From Helicoverpa zea (taxonomy: Eukaryota; Arthropoda; Insecta; Lepidoptera; Noctuidae): DNA of 64,000 nt. Each line of letters opens with the position of its first letter. Position 1 is the first letter of the stretch. A program made the translations under genes and the position numbers. The stretch covers positions 10,186,189 to 10,250,188 of the forward strand of contig NC_061455.1 in NCBI RefSeq assembly GCF_022581195.2, in the 5' to 3' direction. Below the pieces are notes generated by a model. The model was given only the letters and a program-made list of their open reading frames with translations, searched no databases and was not told the DNA's origin. This document shows, one piece after another, positions 24,909-38,600 of the stretch.

Positions 24909-25289
24909 CTAAAATATTTATCTCCACCAATTATGTTACAGGTTTTTGTCAATGTACGTATAGTTTGACCTTTCTATCATTTGGTCGTGGGTTTCATTCC
25001 TATGGGAGCTGACCCCTATAACCTTATGTTCCGTACACAGAATAATTATTTAATGTATGACTTTCATATGAGAAAATAAGATTAGTGATTGTATGGTCTC
25101 ACCAAAAATTACATTAGTGAGTTCCTTGGTGAAGTAAAATGACTTATCGCTATCTTGAGATTGTATAAACATGTACCTAATAGGTATAGGGTTTCAAAAC
25201 AAAACACAAAACAGTTTTCAGTTTGTATGTTAGAAGTAATCTATTGTGTTAAAATAAAATGCACACCTTTTATTCTTTAGCCTAGGCGC

Positions 25290-25410
25290 CCTTTTTAGTC
25301 GGTTTGCAAACAAACATATGCCTAATCGTTGTTACATGTGTACTTCATCTTCATACTGATGTATGAGCAAAAATCAAATATCGGCCGACTAAATCTTTGT
25401 AGTGTGCTAC
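25290..25410 (-). mobile_element. Family D repeat, copy 2
   Basis: Reverse complement reads GTAGCACACTACAAAGATTTAGTCGGCCGATA, then GCTCATACATCAGTATGAAGATGAAG, ending CCGACT. It matches 11122-11250. Confidence 0.75.
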
Positions 25411-28400
25411 TTTTTATTCAACTACGTGAGATAGTACCCTCGGGAACCTGAAACCGCGTGTAACAGCTAGGTATTAATATTTTATAGGACCAAGTGTACA
25501 ATGTAGCAAGCTGCATTATCAACGAAGGCATAAACACGCGGGTCATTGACCCGGTAATGTGCACTAGTGTTCGAGTCACTGACAGCTTACCCGACCACAG
25601 CGTCTGACCGAAATACTGGTTTGTGGTCACCTGCCTAATAGTCTGAATTAACTTAATATACTATACGGCTATTATTATTCTGTATTCGCTTAGAAATTAA
25701 TCAGTAATGCTTAATAATATAATTTCTTCGTTAATCTTTGTCGAATACATATCTACGCGGCTAAAGATAGAATAAAAGAGTGAAATTAGATTTCCTGAAA
25801 TCCGCTTTGAGAACCCAGATGGGAAGTGATGTTTATCACTTAGTCAATCATAAAGAAACTTTTGTGGCTGAAGGGACGCCTGATAATTAACGTGCAAACT
25901 AAACGACGTAGGTGTGTGTTAAAATAGTAATAAAAATATTTACGTTTCATTCCTCTCCGGAAAATGTATCCAGAATTTTAAAAAGATACCAAATTAATTC
26001 TAATTATAGCTTTACTCGATAGCAGTTAAGAGCTAAAAAGAATGACAGTATTGTCCTCAGGATAACAATAATTATCTTTTGTTCAAATGAAAAGCCAGTT
26101 TGAGTTCCAGGAAGTTACAAACAGTTGATTCACAAAGGTCTTTAAAAGTAGGTGAGCATTCGGACTCCACGCCCACTGCCCCAGGCTCAACCTTAAACTT
26201 TATAATTGCCTATTAGCCAATTATAAATAAACGTAGCTTATGAATAATTGAAAATAAAATATACAGTGATATTTCCAGAAACGCTAGAATCACTAAAAAT
26301 AACTGGGGTATTTTTAATGGCAGTTTTTCCTTGCATTTGTCGGCCGGTAAACGGTCTATGAAATTTTGATGTGGCACTAAGTTAGCTTAAAGCGAGTTAG
26401 GGAGACACTTTTGCGTCCCGGGAATATTAATACTTTTGAAGTAGGACGGTTTCGTTGCTATGGGTCAATAGGAGGTACCTGTGTTACAATTATGTATGCT
26501 TAGTATACTTACTCGCTCCTTACTCGTTATACATTTGTTTGTTTTTCCACATTGACCGTTTACATTAGATGATTCGATTTTGTTTGTCTTGTGTTTAAAA
26601 GACTTATTGATCGTTTAATGTAAGCCATAACTGCTAAGGGCAGACGGATAAATATGTAGTTTGCTTTAATATACAATCGACAATTGTGCCAAGGGTTTGT
26701 CATAATGTAAATAATATCAAACATTCCTATGTTTTGAGCCACATACGTCGTCCCATTATTTTATTCATTAACATCGAGAATTGTGTACCACTATATTATT
26801 CAGGAGGAAATTCCCTAGTGTTGGATTCATTACTTTTTCAAGGAAACCTTTCAAAAGAGTTGTGCGACCCACTATCTCCACGGGGACGTGATAGTAAAGT
26901 CACAGGGTTTAGTAAATTAGTGATATAGAAGTGTACCGACGTAGGCTGACAAAGAGAGGAGTTATTACCATTCTCGGTTATAAATAACTGTGTTTGCTAT
27001 GAGCTTGAGGCAAGTCTTGCTAGCTCATATTTGTTTGGAATTTTGCAAATTTCTTAACAAAGGTCAATCGGGTATGAGTTTGTTTCAAAGTTATGCGTGG
27101 GACTTCTAATGATCTACAAAGATAGTGAAACTCATGTATGACAATATGTTCTTGTATTCCTCTTTGAATAGCCATAGCGTTGCTATGGTTACCTGTGTAA
27201 CAGAAAAACCAGATATTTAAGCTAGATTTTACGTTCAAATGCGAAAATAACAAAAAAATACTAATTAATGAAAATACGTAAACGACATAAAATATTTTGG
27301 TAAGTCCTCCTAGAAATTCTCTTTATAGTCTAACCTAAACGGAACTGAAGTAAACGGAAACGTTTGCCTGGAATACAGTAATGAGAGTCAGCCACCTCTA
27401 GACGTGTCGCAACCAAATACGTGACACACAGATGAATTATTTCGCCCAATACCTCACGGCGAGGCACGTAAAATGGACGCCGGCATACATTGGAAAACCG
27501 TTCAGTTTCTCGTTTAATATTTATCATAGTTCCATACATATATTAGTGGAGAATATTTCGAAAATAGAAGAGGGGAGGCTACGTCGCTAAGTAAGCACAT
27601 GGTTGAAACTGGCCATGGTTGGTCCGTTGTGAGGTCGTCATCAGAGCATGAATCGGTAAATTATTTTGCCTGGTGGTGGTTGAGTCGTGAAGGTCCTTTC
27701 TTGAGTTGTTTTATGTAAAAGAATGATTGATAATTATGATTAAACCAAAAGTCGCATGATGATGTTTAAAAAACTGATTGAAACACTACTTAAACTATCT
27801 ATTACCTAACCTAGTTTTCCAACGATCTATAAGCCGGAACTGTTATATTTGGCGTAAAATGGAAGCAATAGGCAGGAATCAGAATATTTATGAAGACTAA
27901 AATCGCTTCAGCGGGCAGCGACGTAATTAGATTTTCACGGTATATCGAGCTAAGTCTAATAGGAAATCCTATCATCTTATAAAACAATTACGTGGACAGA
28001 AAGAAATAATATAGAAGATATTATATGAGTACACATTTTCCGTTGTCGATCAACCTACTTTCTAAATAAAGGACAGTGCGGAAAGTAGTATCATAACAAT
28101 AACTACTGCAATATAAAGTCAGTAAAATGAATAGTCTTGAGTATTTCAGACAAAAATATATTACGGTCGCGTACCAGGGGATCATAGATCATGCGAAAGT
28201 TGCCACAGTCCCAGGTAAAGTTGGATATCACTACGAGTCTCCCGTGACGTATCATAATGTGACTTTCCTAAGGAAGTTTTTCGCGTTTTTGTAAGGCGTA
28301 ATATGATGAACACAGCTACCATGTCACAGTAATGTTGTTTTGTGATTATATCTGGAACAACACGAAAGTAACAGATATTCCCGTGATCTAATATTTCTTT

Positions 28401-29560
28401 TTGGTTGGAGTAAAACAGTGAAAGGTATGTGATAAGTTTGTTATGTTTTTTTCCTTATGTCCGTGATATTCTCTTGGTGCTATACTTTTATATACAATAC
28501 AACATTCGTTAACACTTGAATATTACGTTCTGATACAGTGAACTGATTTTTGAGTGCCTTAAAGTTATTTCAAAATTGTTTTGTAATTCGTAGGCACGGT
28601 TCGTATTTGTTTTAGAACTAAGAGTAATATTGGATACTGCTGAAAAATTTAAAAGCTTTAAGAATTTGAATTGATCTTGAAGAAAATGGTTCCCAAAATG
28701 TACCTATATCTTTTGCCTGGCAAGCCTTCCGTTTTATATCCTATTCGTTGTAAGTTCTTTCCAGAATAAATAAAGCTACAAACAGTTTCAGGCAACCGTG
28801 ACTGAGTGTTTATAGTGACAATAATGCAAGGGTAGCGACAGGTATCTTCCCTGAGCACCATTAGGTAAACCGACCCAGTGGCACCTGATTCTTATATATT
28901 GCGTGGGACAACGGCTGACACAAAATAAAATAGGTTATATTGCATTGCGGGTTGGTTGTGTGTCAATACTTCGAAGATTACTTTTGCACTTTGATTACTA
29001 GGGTAGCATAAACTTGGAGAGTATTTTATAGGTACTTCTCAGATGATTATGATGAGGAATTCTTTATTTGTGTATGTGTGCGTAAGTATTTGTTAATGTA
29101 ACATTTTTGTGTTGTTCGTGGTTGTTATTGGAAATGAATTGGATAACATAGGGAGGATGCACATTCTGTGATTGTAGTTGTAGAAATAATATAGGTAGTA
29201 GTAACATGCATAATTTGACTAAGAGATTATTCATCTAGAATTCTATAAAGTGTTTTTTTCTTTTTGTAATTAAAAAACGGTTTTAAAAATAAACTCTTTT
29301 ATTATTTAAAGATACATTTTTTACATATTGTTTGTGGGTAATAATTTATGAATTTTTCCTACTTACATTTATAATGAGTTATTTATAGAGATTGATAATT
29401 TTGTAAAACATAAGTACTAGCTTCTGCCCGCTACGTCGTGCGTTTATATTGAAACTGAAACTGTTGACATCAAAATAGGTACCGGTTTTAATATCTGTAC
29501 TCTATACTCTTACTATAGTTTTACATATTGTGGACTTATCTGTTTTTAAAGCTTTTCGTG

Positions 29561-29566
29561 TTTATT
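29561..29566 (-). promoter_or_regulatory. AATAAA hexamer overlapping the GPB5 stop codon
   Basis: On the minus strand the last codons read AAT GAA TAA ACA, so an AATAAA hexamer spans the stop codon. If used, it would leave a 3' UTR of only about 20 nt. A second AATAAA lies at 29303-29298, giving a more ordinary UTR of roughly 260-280 nt. Which one is used cannot be told from sequence. Confidence 0.35.
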
Positions 29567-29672
29567 CATTGTATTCTTCTTCCAGGTCTTCAAAGTCCAT
29601 ACCGTCTACTCCGTCCATGAGGGTAGAGTTCGGTGGCATCCACTCGCAGCTCGTATATTCAGAAGAACAAAC
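29562..29672 (-). CDS. GPB5: GPB5 coding exon 3 (C-terminus and stop)
   Basis: Thirty-six codons plus TAA, preceded by acceptor TTTCTGTGACAG. It begins VCSSEYTSCE, which completes the C-R-C-K-V-C spacing begun in exon 2 and supplies the last cysteine before a short tail with the sequon NST and a strongly acidic end (DFEDLEEEYNE). The position and spacing of the two cysteines match the end of insect GPB5 proteins. Confidence 0.93.
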   Translation of the reverse strand, partial: VCSSEYTSCEWMPPNSTLMDGVDGMDFEDLEEEYNE

Positions 29673-32600
29673 CTGTCACAGAAATAAATATTCTTTAAAC
29701 AGTACTTTTAAACCAGCAGATTTTAAACTCAGTTTTTTAACGCGCCGCGGATTTGTATGACAAAAAAACTATCGCGTTTTACGTTTGGGCTAATACTTGT
29801 CAATTGTTTACTCGCATAGTTGATCCACTCGGAAAACCCGCTAGTGTGAATAGTCTGTTAGTTTGACAGCCAATAGCACCAATTGTGGTTGGGTGTCTGC
29901 GATTAACGAAGAGGAGTATATTGCAATTGATTTATGCCATAAAAATCGAACTCAAGAAGTCCTACGAAACTCATAAGCGAACCCGCAATTATAATTAAAT
30001 ATTCATAATAATTTAACAGGAATTTTCTGATTTCGCATGATCATTTTGTTTACAACTCCTGAACTGCAAACTATGGCCTGCTCATTTGCAGAATTCCAAA
30101 TTCAGTTTTAGGCGGAACACACATTTAACAGCTATGTTCGAAATTAGGCTATTGGTAGAATTGTCTATTCAATAGAACTGGAAGTCAATATCAGTTAGTT
30201 ATCTGGTATTAAGGTTAAATATTAGCTGGAATCGTTAGTTTGTACCGTGACTGCGGCCGGTCGTTCGGAAATTGTGCTCACTGGCTGGCGTTGGAGAATG
30301 ATTTATTGAACAAAGATTTATAGCGCGATGAGTGGATTCTTTTAACTTTTAGTGACGGGTAATTGGATGTATGTAGCGGCAATATTTATAAAGTGTATTT
30401 GTTTTAAGTGTGTAGTTTTCTTTTTTGAGTGAAATGGTATAAAATCATGTTTTATTTTAAACTAGCTTTTGCCCGCGGCTTCGCTCCCGTCAACTGACTT
30501 CTCCACTTTACCCTATTTTTTTTTCATAAGAACCTTCTCCTGACAATAACAAATACAACAAAAAAAGAATTAGCCAAATTGGTCCAGGCGTTGTTGAGTT
30601 ATGCGCTTACCAACACATTTTGCGATTCATTTTTATATTATAGATGTAAACATCGAGTGAAAAGCCTCTAAGATAATTTTTTGTATATTTTGATTGCGTT
30701 ATCTTTTTTTTCAAAACACCATAGGACTTATCACGTAACATGGCAATCAAATAGGTATGTTATCCGATGTTAGCCCAAAACTGATTTGAAGCAAATGTCT
30801 CACAATAAAAGAGCCACCTCTTCTTATTAAGACCATTAGACTTCAACCTACAACCAACATATCAACAACAAGAAGCCCAGAAACAATAATTGTCATTCAA
30901 AAATAGCCATTATGAACAACCGTTTAAAGCCTATTCATGATTTACTGGTCGGTGTACGTTAAACAATGGATGTTTACGAGGCGTCGTGTTTTCCCGCCAC
31001 AGCTGATCAATATGGCCGCCGCATTCACGCCACAAGCCGTGTTTTACATGACACTCGCCCACACGTTTGAACTTAGAACATAAATACTAGTGCTATTTGG
31101 CTGGGGTAATAAGTTGGTATCTGTTTTTTGGTTGCTCTAAAAGTCTAAAAAAAGTCTAAGTCTAAGAGTCTGGAAGGATCAATGTGCCTCTAAGAATTTT
31201 CTACGTGTAGGTAGATAGAAGATAGATTGATATACAGGGCAGTTTTTATTTCTTAATCCTTATTCGACAGGGCGGAATAATAATTAAGTTAACGGCAGAT
31301 CCTGTGCGAAATACAGTTCAGTAGTTTCAGAGCCACTAACAATCAAAAAGAAATACTTTTCATCTTTAATTTATTAGTGTAGATTACTTACAGAAATGAC
31401 AATTTAATCCAGTACAGAAAAACAGTGTAGAAAACTTATAACATAACATTCTAGTAAAGTGGCGTAACAACAAAATTCCCAGTCTGGTCGTCTATAAGGA
31501 ACAAAGTCGGAAACATGTAACTTTGCCAACTAAAATATTTTGAACATGTCTGGTTTACTGCACTTGTACTTTATGATGATGATGATGATGTCCTCCTAGC
31601 CGATTATCGGCTACGGCGGCTGTTCTCATGTAAGAAGATTAGCCAACTACGCAGGACATATTATAGTGCACGAGCATTTGCGCAGACACAGGTGCACTCA
31701 CTATTCCTTAACTCTCATAACCCGATGGGACGGCAATCCGACACGACCGGAGAGAGATCAGGCGCAGGACCGACATTTACGTGCTCTCCGATGCACGGGT
31801 GTATCAATCACCAGCTTCCACGCTCCGGGCTGCTTTGTGAAAGTCTTCTAAAACCCACAAAGCGATTTCGGCCCGACTCGGGAATCGAACCCGAGACCTC
31901 GTGCTTAGCAGCCGCACTTGCGACAGCTAGACCAACGAGGCAGTTTTATAAGGAACTTATAAGGAAACTTATAAGGGCTTTATAAGGAAGATGTTACAGG
32001 ATATAAAATACTTAGTTTCATATTTAAAGTTAACGAGGTTGTAGAATACATAAGTTTAATGGAATTTTTGAGACTAATTTAAGCTCCAATATTGCTTTAG
32101 AAATAGTTACACCTTTGTACTTTAATTATATAGCGGCTGAAGTTCTTGAATTCAATTCACCTGTCATTGTGATAGTGAATGTATAGAATTTATTCCCAGG
32201 AGGATACTAATGATTATTCTAAGGGTGCGTCCACATCTGGCGAATGCGCCGCGAATGCGCAGCACGCGAGCCGATCGCGAGCTGCCCGCGAGCTGCGCGC
32301 GTGCATTTTTGTTCGTGCGCCGCTTCTGCGCCGCCCGCGCGCAGCTCGCGCGCGACCTAAGCGCCGCACGCGAGCGGCGCGCAGGCGGCGCGCGACGTCT
32401 GCCATCTTCGATAGTACTGAGCCAATATACGGAACTGTAAGGGCGAGAACTGATTGCGCGCAGATCGCGCGCTGCTCGCGCGCTCTATACGAGCCTTGCG
32501 TGAGTTGCGCTAAAGAGGCGCACCGAACTATTGCAGTGACTGCACGCGCGCAGCTCGCGGACAGCTCGCGATCGGCTCGCGTGCTGCGCATTCGCGGCGC

Positions 32601-35600
32601 ATTCGCCAGATGAGGACGCACCCTAAAATTGAACATAAAACAAGTCTTAACTTTAAAAGTAAATGCTCAGCCAGCAGTAATAAACTAGCAAAGTATTTGC
32701 ACTATAATTTTAGTCCTTTGATAGTCAAAGAGTTCTGGAACGGTATTTTTAATAGTCTATAACAGTAAGCAGGATTACCTTACTGCTTCTACGCTCCTTT
32801 AAAAAGAAAAAAACGTGAAAATATTAGAGTACCCACTTTTGTTATATCGCAAGTCAAAGCTCCTTTTTTGACATAGAAACTGCCATTTATGAAATTTATT
32901 TTAAGAGGACTTGTCTTATTTATGAAGAGCTGAATTTTTATTTACCTTTCAGAATTGTACTAGAAACGAAAATAATGAATAATTTTGTGAAATATGTTCT
33001 TTAACCTGATTTGAGATTGAAGTTTCCTGGTAAATGTTTAGTGAAGAAAAGAAAATTGTCCAATGAAACGATTTCGTTTTCCTTGTTTCCCAAAATAACG
33101 CAAATTAATAAACATATGATCAAACTTTTCGCATAGACACGACATGATTTAGATAACCAAACACAGGTAGGATACTATTTAATGTTCATGCAAATTAACC
33201 CGGTAGAAAGAACATTACATGGTAAGGTCAATTATAAATCGTTTTAGAAACGTCTACAAGTAATAACTTCAATTTAATATGTACTACATAAAGTTTGTAT
33301 TCTCGACCCCGTGATCCGCGGAGCTTTTCCCAATTACTACGCGGTCGGCTTCGGTCTAACTCAATACAGAATATCAATATTTAACCTGGAGCTACTGTCA
33401 TCTTACAGGTTCTACCCAATTATCGGGAAATACTGGTATTCTTAGGTAGGATCAGGAGAAGGCACGTAATGATAGATAGACTTATCTTTGTAGTACATGT
33501 GTGATCAATTTCGTAGTTTGATATTTGGGACTAGTTGTTGTGTTTACTGAGGAAAATAGCTCAAAACGTTAATTTATCTGGTAAAAATATTGTGGTTTAT
33601 AAGTGTTTGAAGGTTAAAAGAGCTGTTTCAAATAGTGATTTTCTATGAATCACCACATCAACATAGTTACAAAAAAGAGTGCAAAAAACAAATAATTTTA
33701 ATTCCTCTTACTTATCTCCCATTCTCATGCTAGACATAAAAACAGTGATTCGCTTACCCTTTTGCTTGTAATTTATTTACTGACTGTAAAATCTGAAGCA
33801 TACTAAGTAAGCGAACATTTAAGCATTTTCCCGTGTGGAGGAACATTAAAAAACCTTTCTATTCGTTGAACGGGCGACATTTATTCCGTCCAGCATTGCC
33901 AAACGAGGTACGGACGTACGGTATGTAGATTTTGTCGGAAACTGCAAGAATTACGAACAGGCGGCTGCATTTATAGTACCTGCAGACTGCAGACTGAATA
34001 GTTGGCCGACAGTTGACCCGAAGGCTGGCAAAATTCTTTATCTATACATTTAATAAAATGATAGGAAAGTCAAAACTGTACATTGAATATTTTTTTAAAA
34101 GAATACTTGGGGGGTGATCTATTATCGATTCTGAACCCAAATATATAGTTTTTAGAATTTTTGTCTGTTTGTCTGTATGTCTGTTTGTCTGTTTGTCTGT
34201 ATGTTTGGTCTCACTGAACTCGAAAAGTACTGCATAGATTTAAATCAAATTTTGCATGAATATTACCTGGGGGCCGGTTCAACATATAGGATATATATTA
34301 TCACGCTATCACCTACGGGGGATGAGCAATGAACGATAATTTCTGTTAACGTTTCTGCAACAGCGGGTGCAATAATGACACATATTTGAATGTTGAACTT
34401 TATAAGTTTATCGGCCTATTATCAATCTTTACATAGAAAATAACGCTTTTATAAGTAACTTGAGCAAAAAACTGAATTTAAAGAAATGATATCCTAAAAT
34501 TATAGATGAAGAAAATCATGCAGAAACAGATGTGCCATAAAACTGGTAGTAGGTAAAATATCAATGAAAACAGACTTCACTTTGTCATGGTATGTTCTTA
34601 CTTTCAAGAAAAAATTATATGACAACGTGTGTATTTCGCTACTATAAAAACACTACAAGAAATATCAGCGCATCATCAGGGACATTTTTATAATTCTTTC
34701 ACCATTAGAAAGCTACATTATCTGCGAGTAGGGCTGCCATCTCGAATTTCGCCAAACCCGGACAAACATTAAAAAAAACCCGGACATTTGGCGTAAATCG
34801 CATTTTTCCCCGAACGAGTACGATTTTCTTTAAACAAAATAATACCTAATTTGTAATCCATTTACTATTAACATATACTTAAATTCAATGAGGTTCTTCC
34901 TTACATGAAAAATGTCCGGGTTTTCCCCGGACACTTCTTGAAACCCCGCCCGGACGGCCCCCGGACGGCCTCCAAACGAGGACAAATCCGGGGAAACCCG
35001 GACGGATGGCAGCCCTATCTGCGAGTAACATAGGGTATATTTTATCCCGGTGCGGGCAGTAGTTCCCATGGGAACGGCACCCACGTCCCGAAGAAATTAT
35101 GAACTTCCCCACATTCTTAAAAAGTCTACATATGTTGTTCTGACATAATATAAGCTATACCTCTCATAAACATGAATATCCATTCATTTCATCCAATAAC
35201 AAACATGCATCACACTGAAAGTGCATTGCGAGTCTAAGATTTTATTATTATAAAAAAAAAACATTGTAATTAATATTCAAACATCCTTAAAAATAAGTTC
35301 CTGGTTTTAATATATTACATTATTTTGAATTCACTTACATATAAATAGAAGGTCCTTATTAATATACTTTTTGAGTAATGAAGAATGTAGGCAAAATACG
35401 ACCGAAAACATTGTGTCACTTCTAAAATTAACATCAATGGGAATAACTACCTGTCACAATACGTCAACAAGATGTCAACAGAAGACAAGAGTTCGTTCGT
35501 TCTGAAAACGCACAAATTACACGTCGCAGGCCAGAGACATACTTGCTTTCAACTTCTGATCACAAATCATCGAGCTAAGAATTATATCACAAATACACCG

Positions 35601-38600
35601 TTCACAATTACGAACAGTCACAGTCAGACCCACGGACTGAGTCTAAAAAAACACCTTTTATATAGCTACGTTTATATCATTTATATTATTCAGTTACAAA
35701 GACATGTTACTATCAAACATGTTTTCGCTAAATGTTCTATTAGTTTTTGCAAACATACATTCCCAACTCTGATCTCATGGAGGTGGCGCGCGGGTGTCAC
35801 CACTGTGCGGACTGTGCGACCTATCGCACCCGGCCCCGGTTTAAACCATGATCTGGAGCGAGAAGAAATGGGATGACAAAGAATGAGGCGGCGGAGCGAC
35901 TGAAAATTCCCAACTCTCATCCCAGCCACTGCGGTAAGACACCACGAAAGCCGGATGTCGAGAGACGACTCCCGGCCACCGTAGGCGTGAGCGATTAGTT
36001 TTGAGTGGGTCATCGACCTTCCGGCTTCTGGGAGACCCGTTATTTCACGCGCACCTCAAGGAGATTCAGCAAACCCCTGTGAGGCCCACTAGGGCCAAAG
36101 CCTGACACTCCCTCACGCTGCTCAAACTGATGGCTGAGAATAACGTAACTTTCCAGGATGCCATGCAACGTGTTGCAAATGCCCAGGCCTTTGGGAGCTT
36201 GGTAATCCTTTTCTCCACCTTAACTTGAGTTTTGTGGTACATGAACAAATTAGAATAGTAATGAATTAGGTCATCTTCATCACGTATTTACCAACTCTTA
36301 ATGTTCATCATGCACACCCGCTTCTCTAACTTTATTGAAGGATCACTAAGATTGTTTCAGTTAGTTTAACTACGCTACTATAGCCCGCTGTCAAACCTTT
36401 TAATATCAATTCTGTAGAAGTGTGAATATCGAATGTGTAATATATCGAATTTCCGTTTGTGCATTGCACAAAAACCAACGTTATGATTTTCGAGAAGTCA
36501 AAAGAGTTGGCCGGCTAAGAATTATATTCATCGTTGGTTAGTTGAATACATTTTCAGAAACCACAATAACAGTAGGAACCAAAGCGAATGATCGCTTCAT
36601 AGAGCTCTGATTTTCTCGAGGCGATCAAGTCAGTTCTGGTCTGTTCGCTCATCAGATCTTTGAAAGCGGTTCGATGATAATATATTGTTGTCCTGTTTAC
36701 CTACGTGTGACACATAATATGGTATTTAAACGTCCTCCGCAAGAGAGCGAACGTTTGTGCTATTTATAAAGACGAAATTTTACGGTTGTGCAGTAGTGAC
36801 GCACAGTATACACAGCACTTATGTTTCTTCTGATCTGCTGGCTCCACCAAGAAATGACAAATTGCGAGCGTACATTTTGAAAATCTTGGAAGAACTGCAG
36901 GCTTCAAGTGCCAACACACGAATTGGACTTAGGGTAGGTTCATATATGACCGAACATACGTCGCGTATTTTCGGTCGCGTAACGCCAAAACAGACAAATA
37001 TACAATAAAACATTCAATCATTCACACCTAACCGATGATGCGTTAGTGCGTCGATCATACATTTACAATACGCTCGACGCATTTTCCGTCAGATATGAAC
37101 CGACCCTTACTCTCTCGGACGTATACTTTACCTGATCGTGAACTAATGCAAACATTTCGGTGGAATTCCAACATAACATAGTGAGTGAGTGCACAGAAAA
37201 TCCCCGAAACACAAGTAGTGAAACTATGCGCTTGCCTGATGACTCAGTCATCAGCTATTCCTCAATTGTGTGGGTGTTGGCTTCCAGTCAAACCGAATCT
37301 TTTTGAGTACCAATGTTTACTTGGAGTGCCTATCTGATCTCTTCAACCCAGTGAACTAGACACCGCGTTATCCATGGTAAGTAAAACTGTTTGACAGACT
37401 TTCTGGCTCCTGATTTGTCGCAGCTGCTGCAGAAAATGTACAAATGACAACTTTGTCAGACCTTTGTTTTATGTGAGAATTACGTAATAATTTTCCAAAT
37501 CGGTTGACTAGATCCAGAGATTTCCTCAACGTCACAAACTTTACTTCTTTTGTTTAGATAAATAGTCACACATCGTCGACACCACCTTGATTGATCAACC
37601 CGTGCTGCTGCTAAGTGGTAATCCTATTATATTGTTATGTAAAAGAATACACCTACGCTACGGCATAAGTAGTATTTTGACAATTCCAAATTGCCCACGC
37701 AGACGAAGTCGCGGGCAACAGCTAGTTACATATAATAAAATCTTCACTGGTACTCTGCTACATCCGGTAAGTCTGGAAGCCGATTTAAAAAGGAAAATTT
37801 ATAGTACCTGCAGACTGCAGACTGAATAGTTGGCCGACAGTTGACCCGAAGGCTGGCAAAATTCTTTATTACATATAATAAAACCTTCACTGGTACTCTG
37901 CTACATCCGGTAAGTCTGGAAGCCGATTTCAACATAGGGGGGAAAAGGCTCGGGAGATGATGATGATATAATAAAATGATTTGATTCTTTCTTCTTTCAG
38001 TCGGTCTGATACCGGCTAAATACCTTATCTCTGTAATGTGCGTACTTCTGTGTCATTTATGAGCGAAAACATACTATCGGCTGACTAAAAGTTTGCAGTG
38101 TGCGACTACTTTTACTAATCACATACCCAGCTTTTATAGACCATAAACTGGCTACTTATAGCAAAGGATTTTTAAAATTAAGCTCATGTCAACGATATGA
38201 AGTTGTAAAATATTTTCAATAGAATTCGGAATTTTATGATAGGTATACATATAAATATTGTTATGATTTGGCTAGCTGTATTATAGTGAAATATAAAATT
38301 CCTAGTTATAGAATAAACAGTTTGTGGTTAGATTCTGGAATTGGCTTTGTTATAAAAATATTTGATTGTTTCAAATTCATTTTAATTTTAATAAAAAGAG
38401 TTCTTGAAACTCTAGCAGGTATTCAGTAACAGAGATTATTTTATTTGACGATGTTCCGTATTCAATAATTATAGTATATCTTGTTCCTGATCTTGACTCT
38501 AAGCCAAGTGAGCTGTGTCGTTTCAATAATGGAGATCAAAGTGCAGAGATATTTAGAAGCTCATCACATCTCGTAGCTGTCCAGCGTACATTTGTGTAAA

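Larger units (their letters stand above)
23552..29297. other. Mostly unassigned sequence with a few small repeats
   Basis: Apart from the MITE at 24049-24166, the hairpin at 24872-24908 and family D copy 2, nothing is recognised. Short ORFs at 25418-25630, 27330-27539 and 28658-28861 have no family resemblance. The segment just below 29562 should hold the GPB5 3' UTR. Confidence 0.4.
35501..37725. repeat. 1.8-kb dispersed repeat, copy 2 (expanded to 2.2 kb)
   Basis: Collinear with 17635-19389 but carries two extra insertions: a GC-rich block between about 35710 and 36455 and a 175-bp MITE (36932-37106). It ends with the same ACGCAGACGAAGTCGCGGGCAACAGCTAG. The 134- and 107-codon ORFs near 35472-36013 are opposed frames over a GC-rich segment and match nothing I know. 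Confidence 0.85.

Noticed and set aside
31879..31943. tRNA gene
   Set aside because: A and B boxes are present but the sequence continues into a SINE body and tail, so it is a SINE head.
32179..32636. Two opposed ORFs of 144 and 140 codons
   Set aside because: They are mirror images generated by the inverted arms of a GC-rich MITE.
35472..36013. 134- and 107-codon ORFs over the same segment
   Set aside because: Opposed overlapping frames in a repeat, with no recognised domain.
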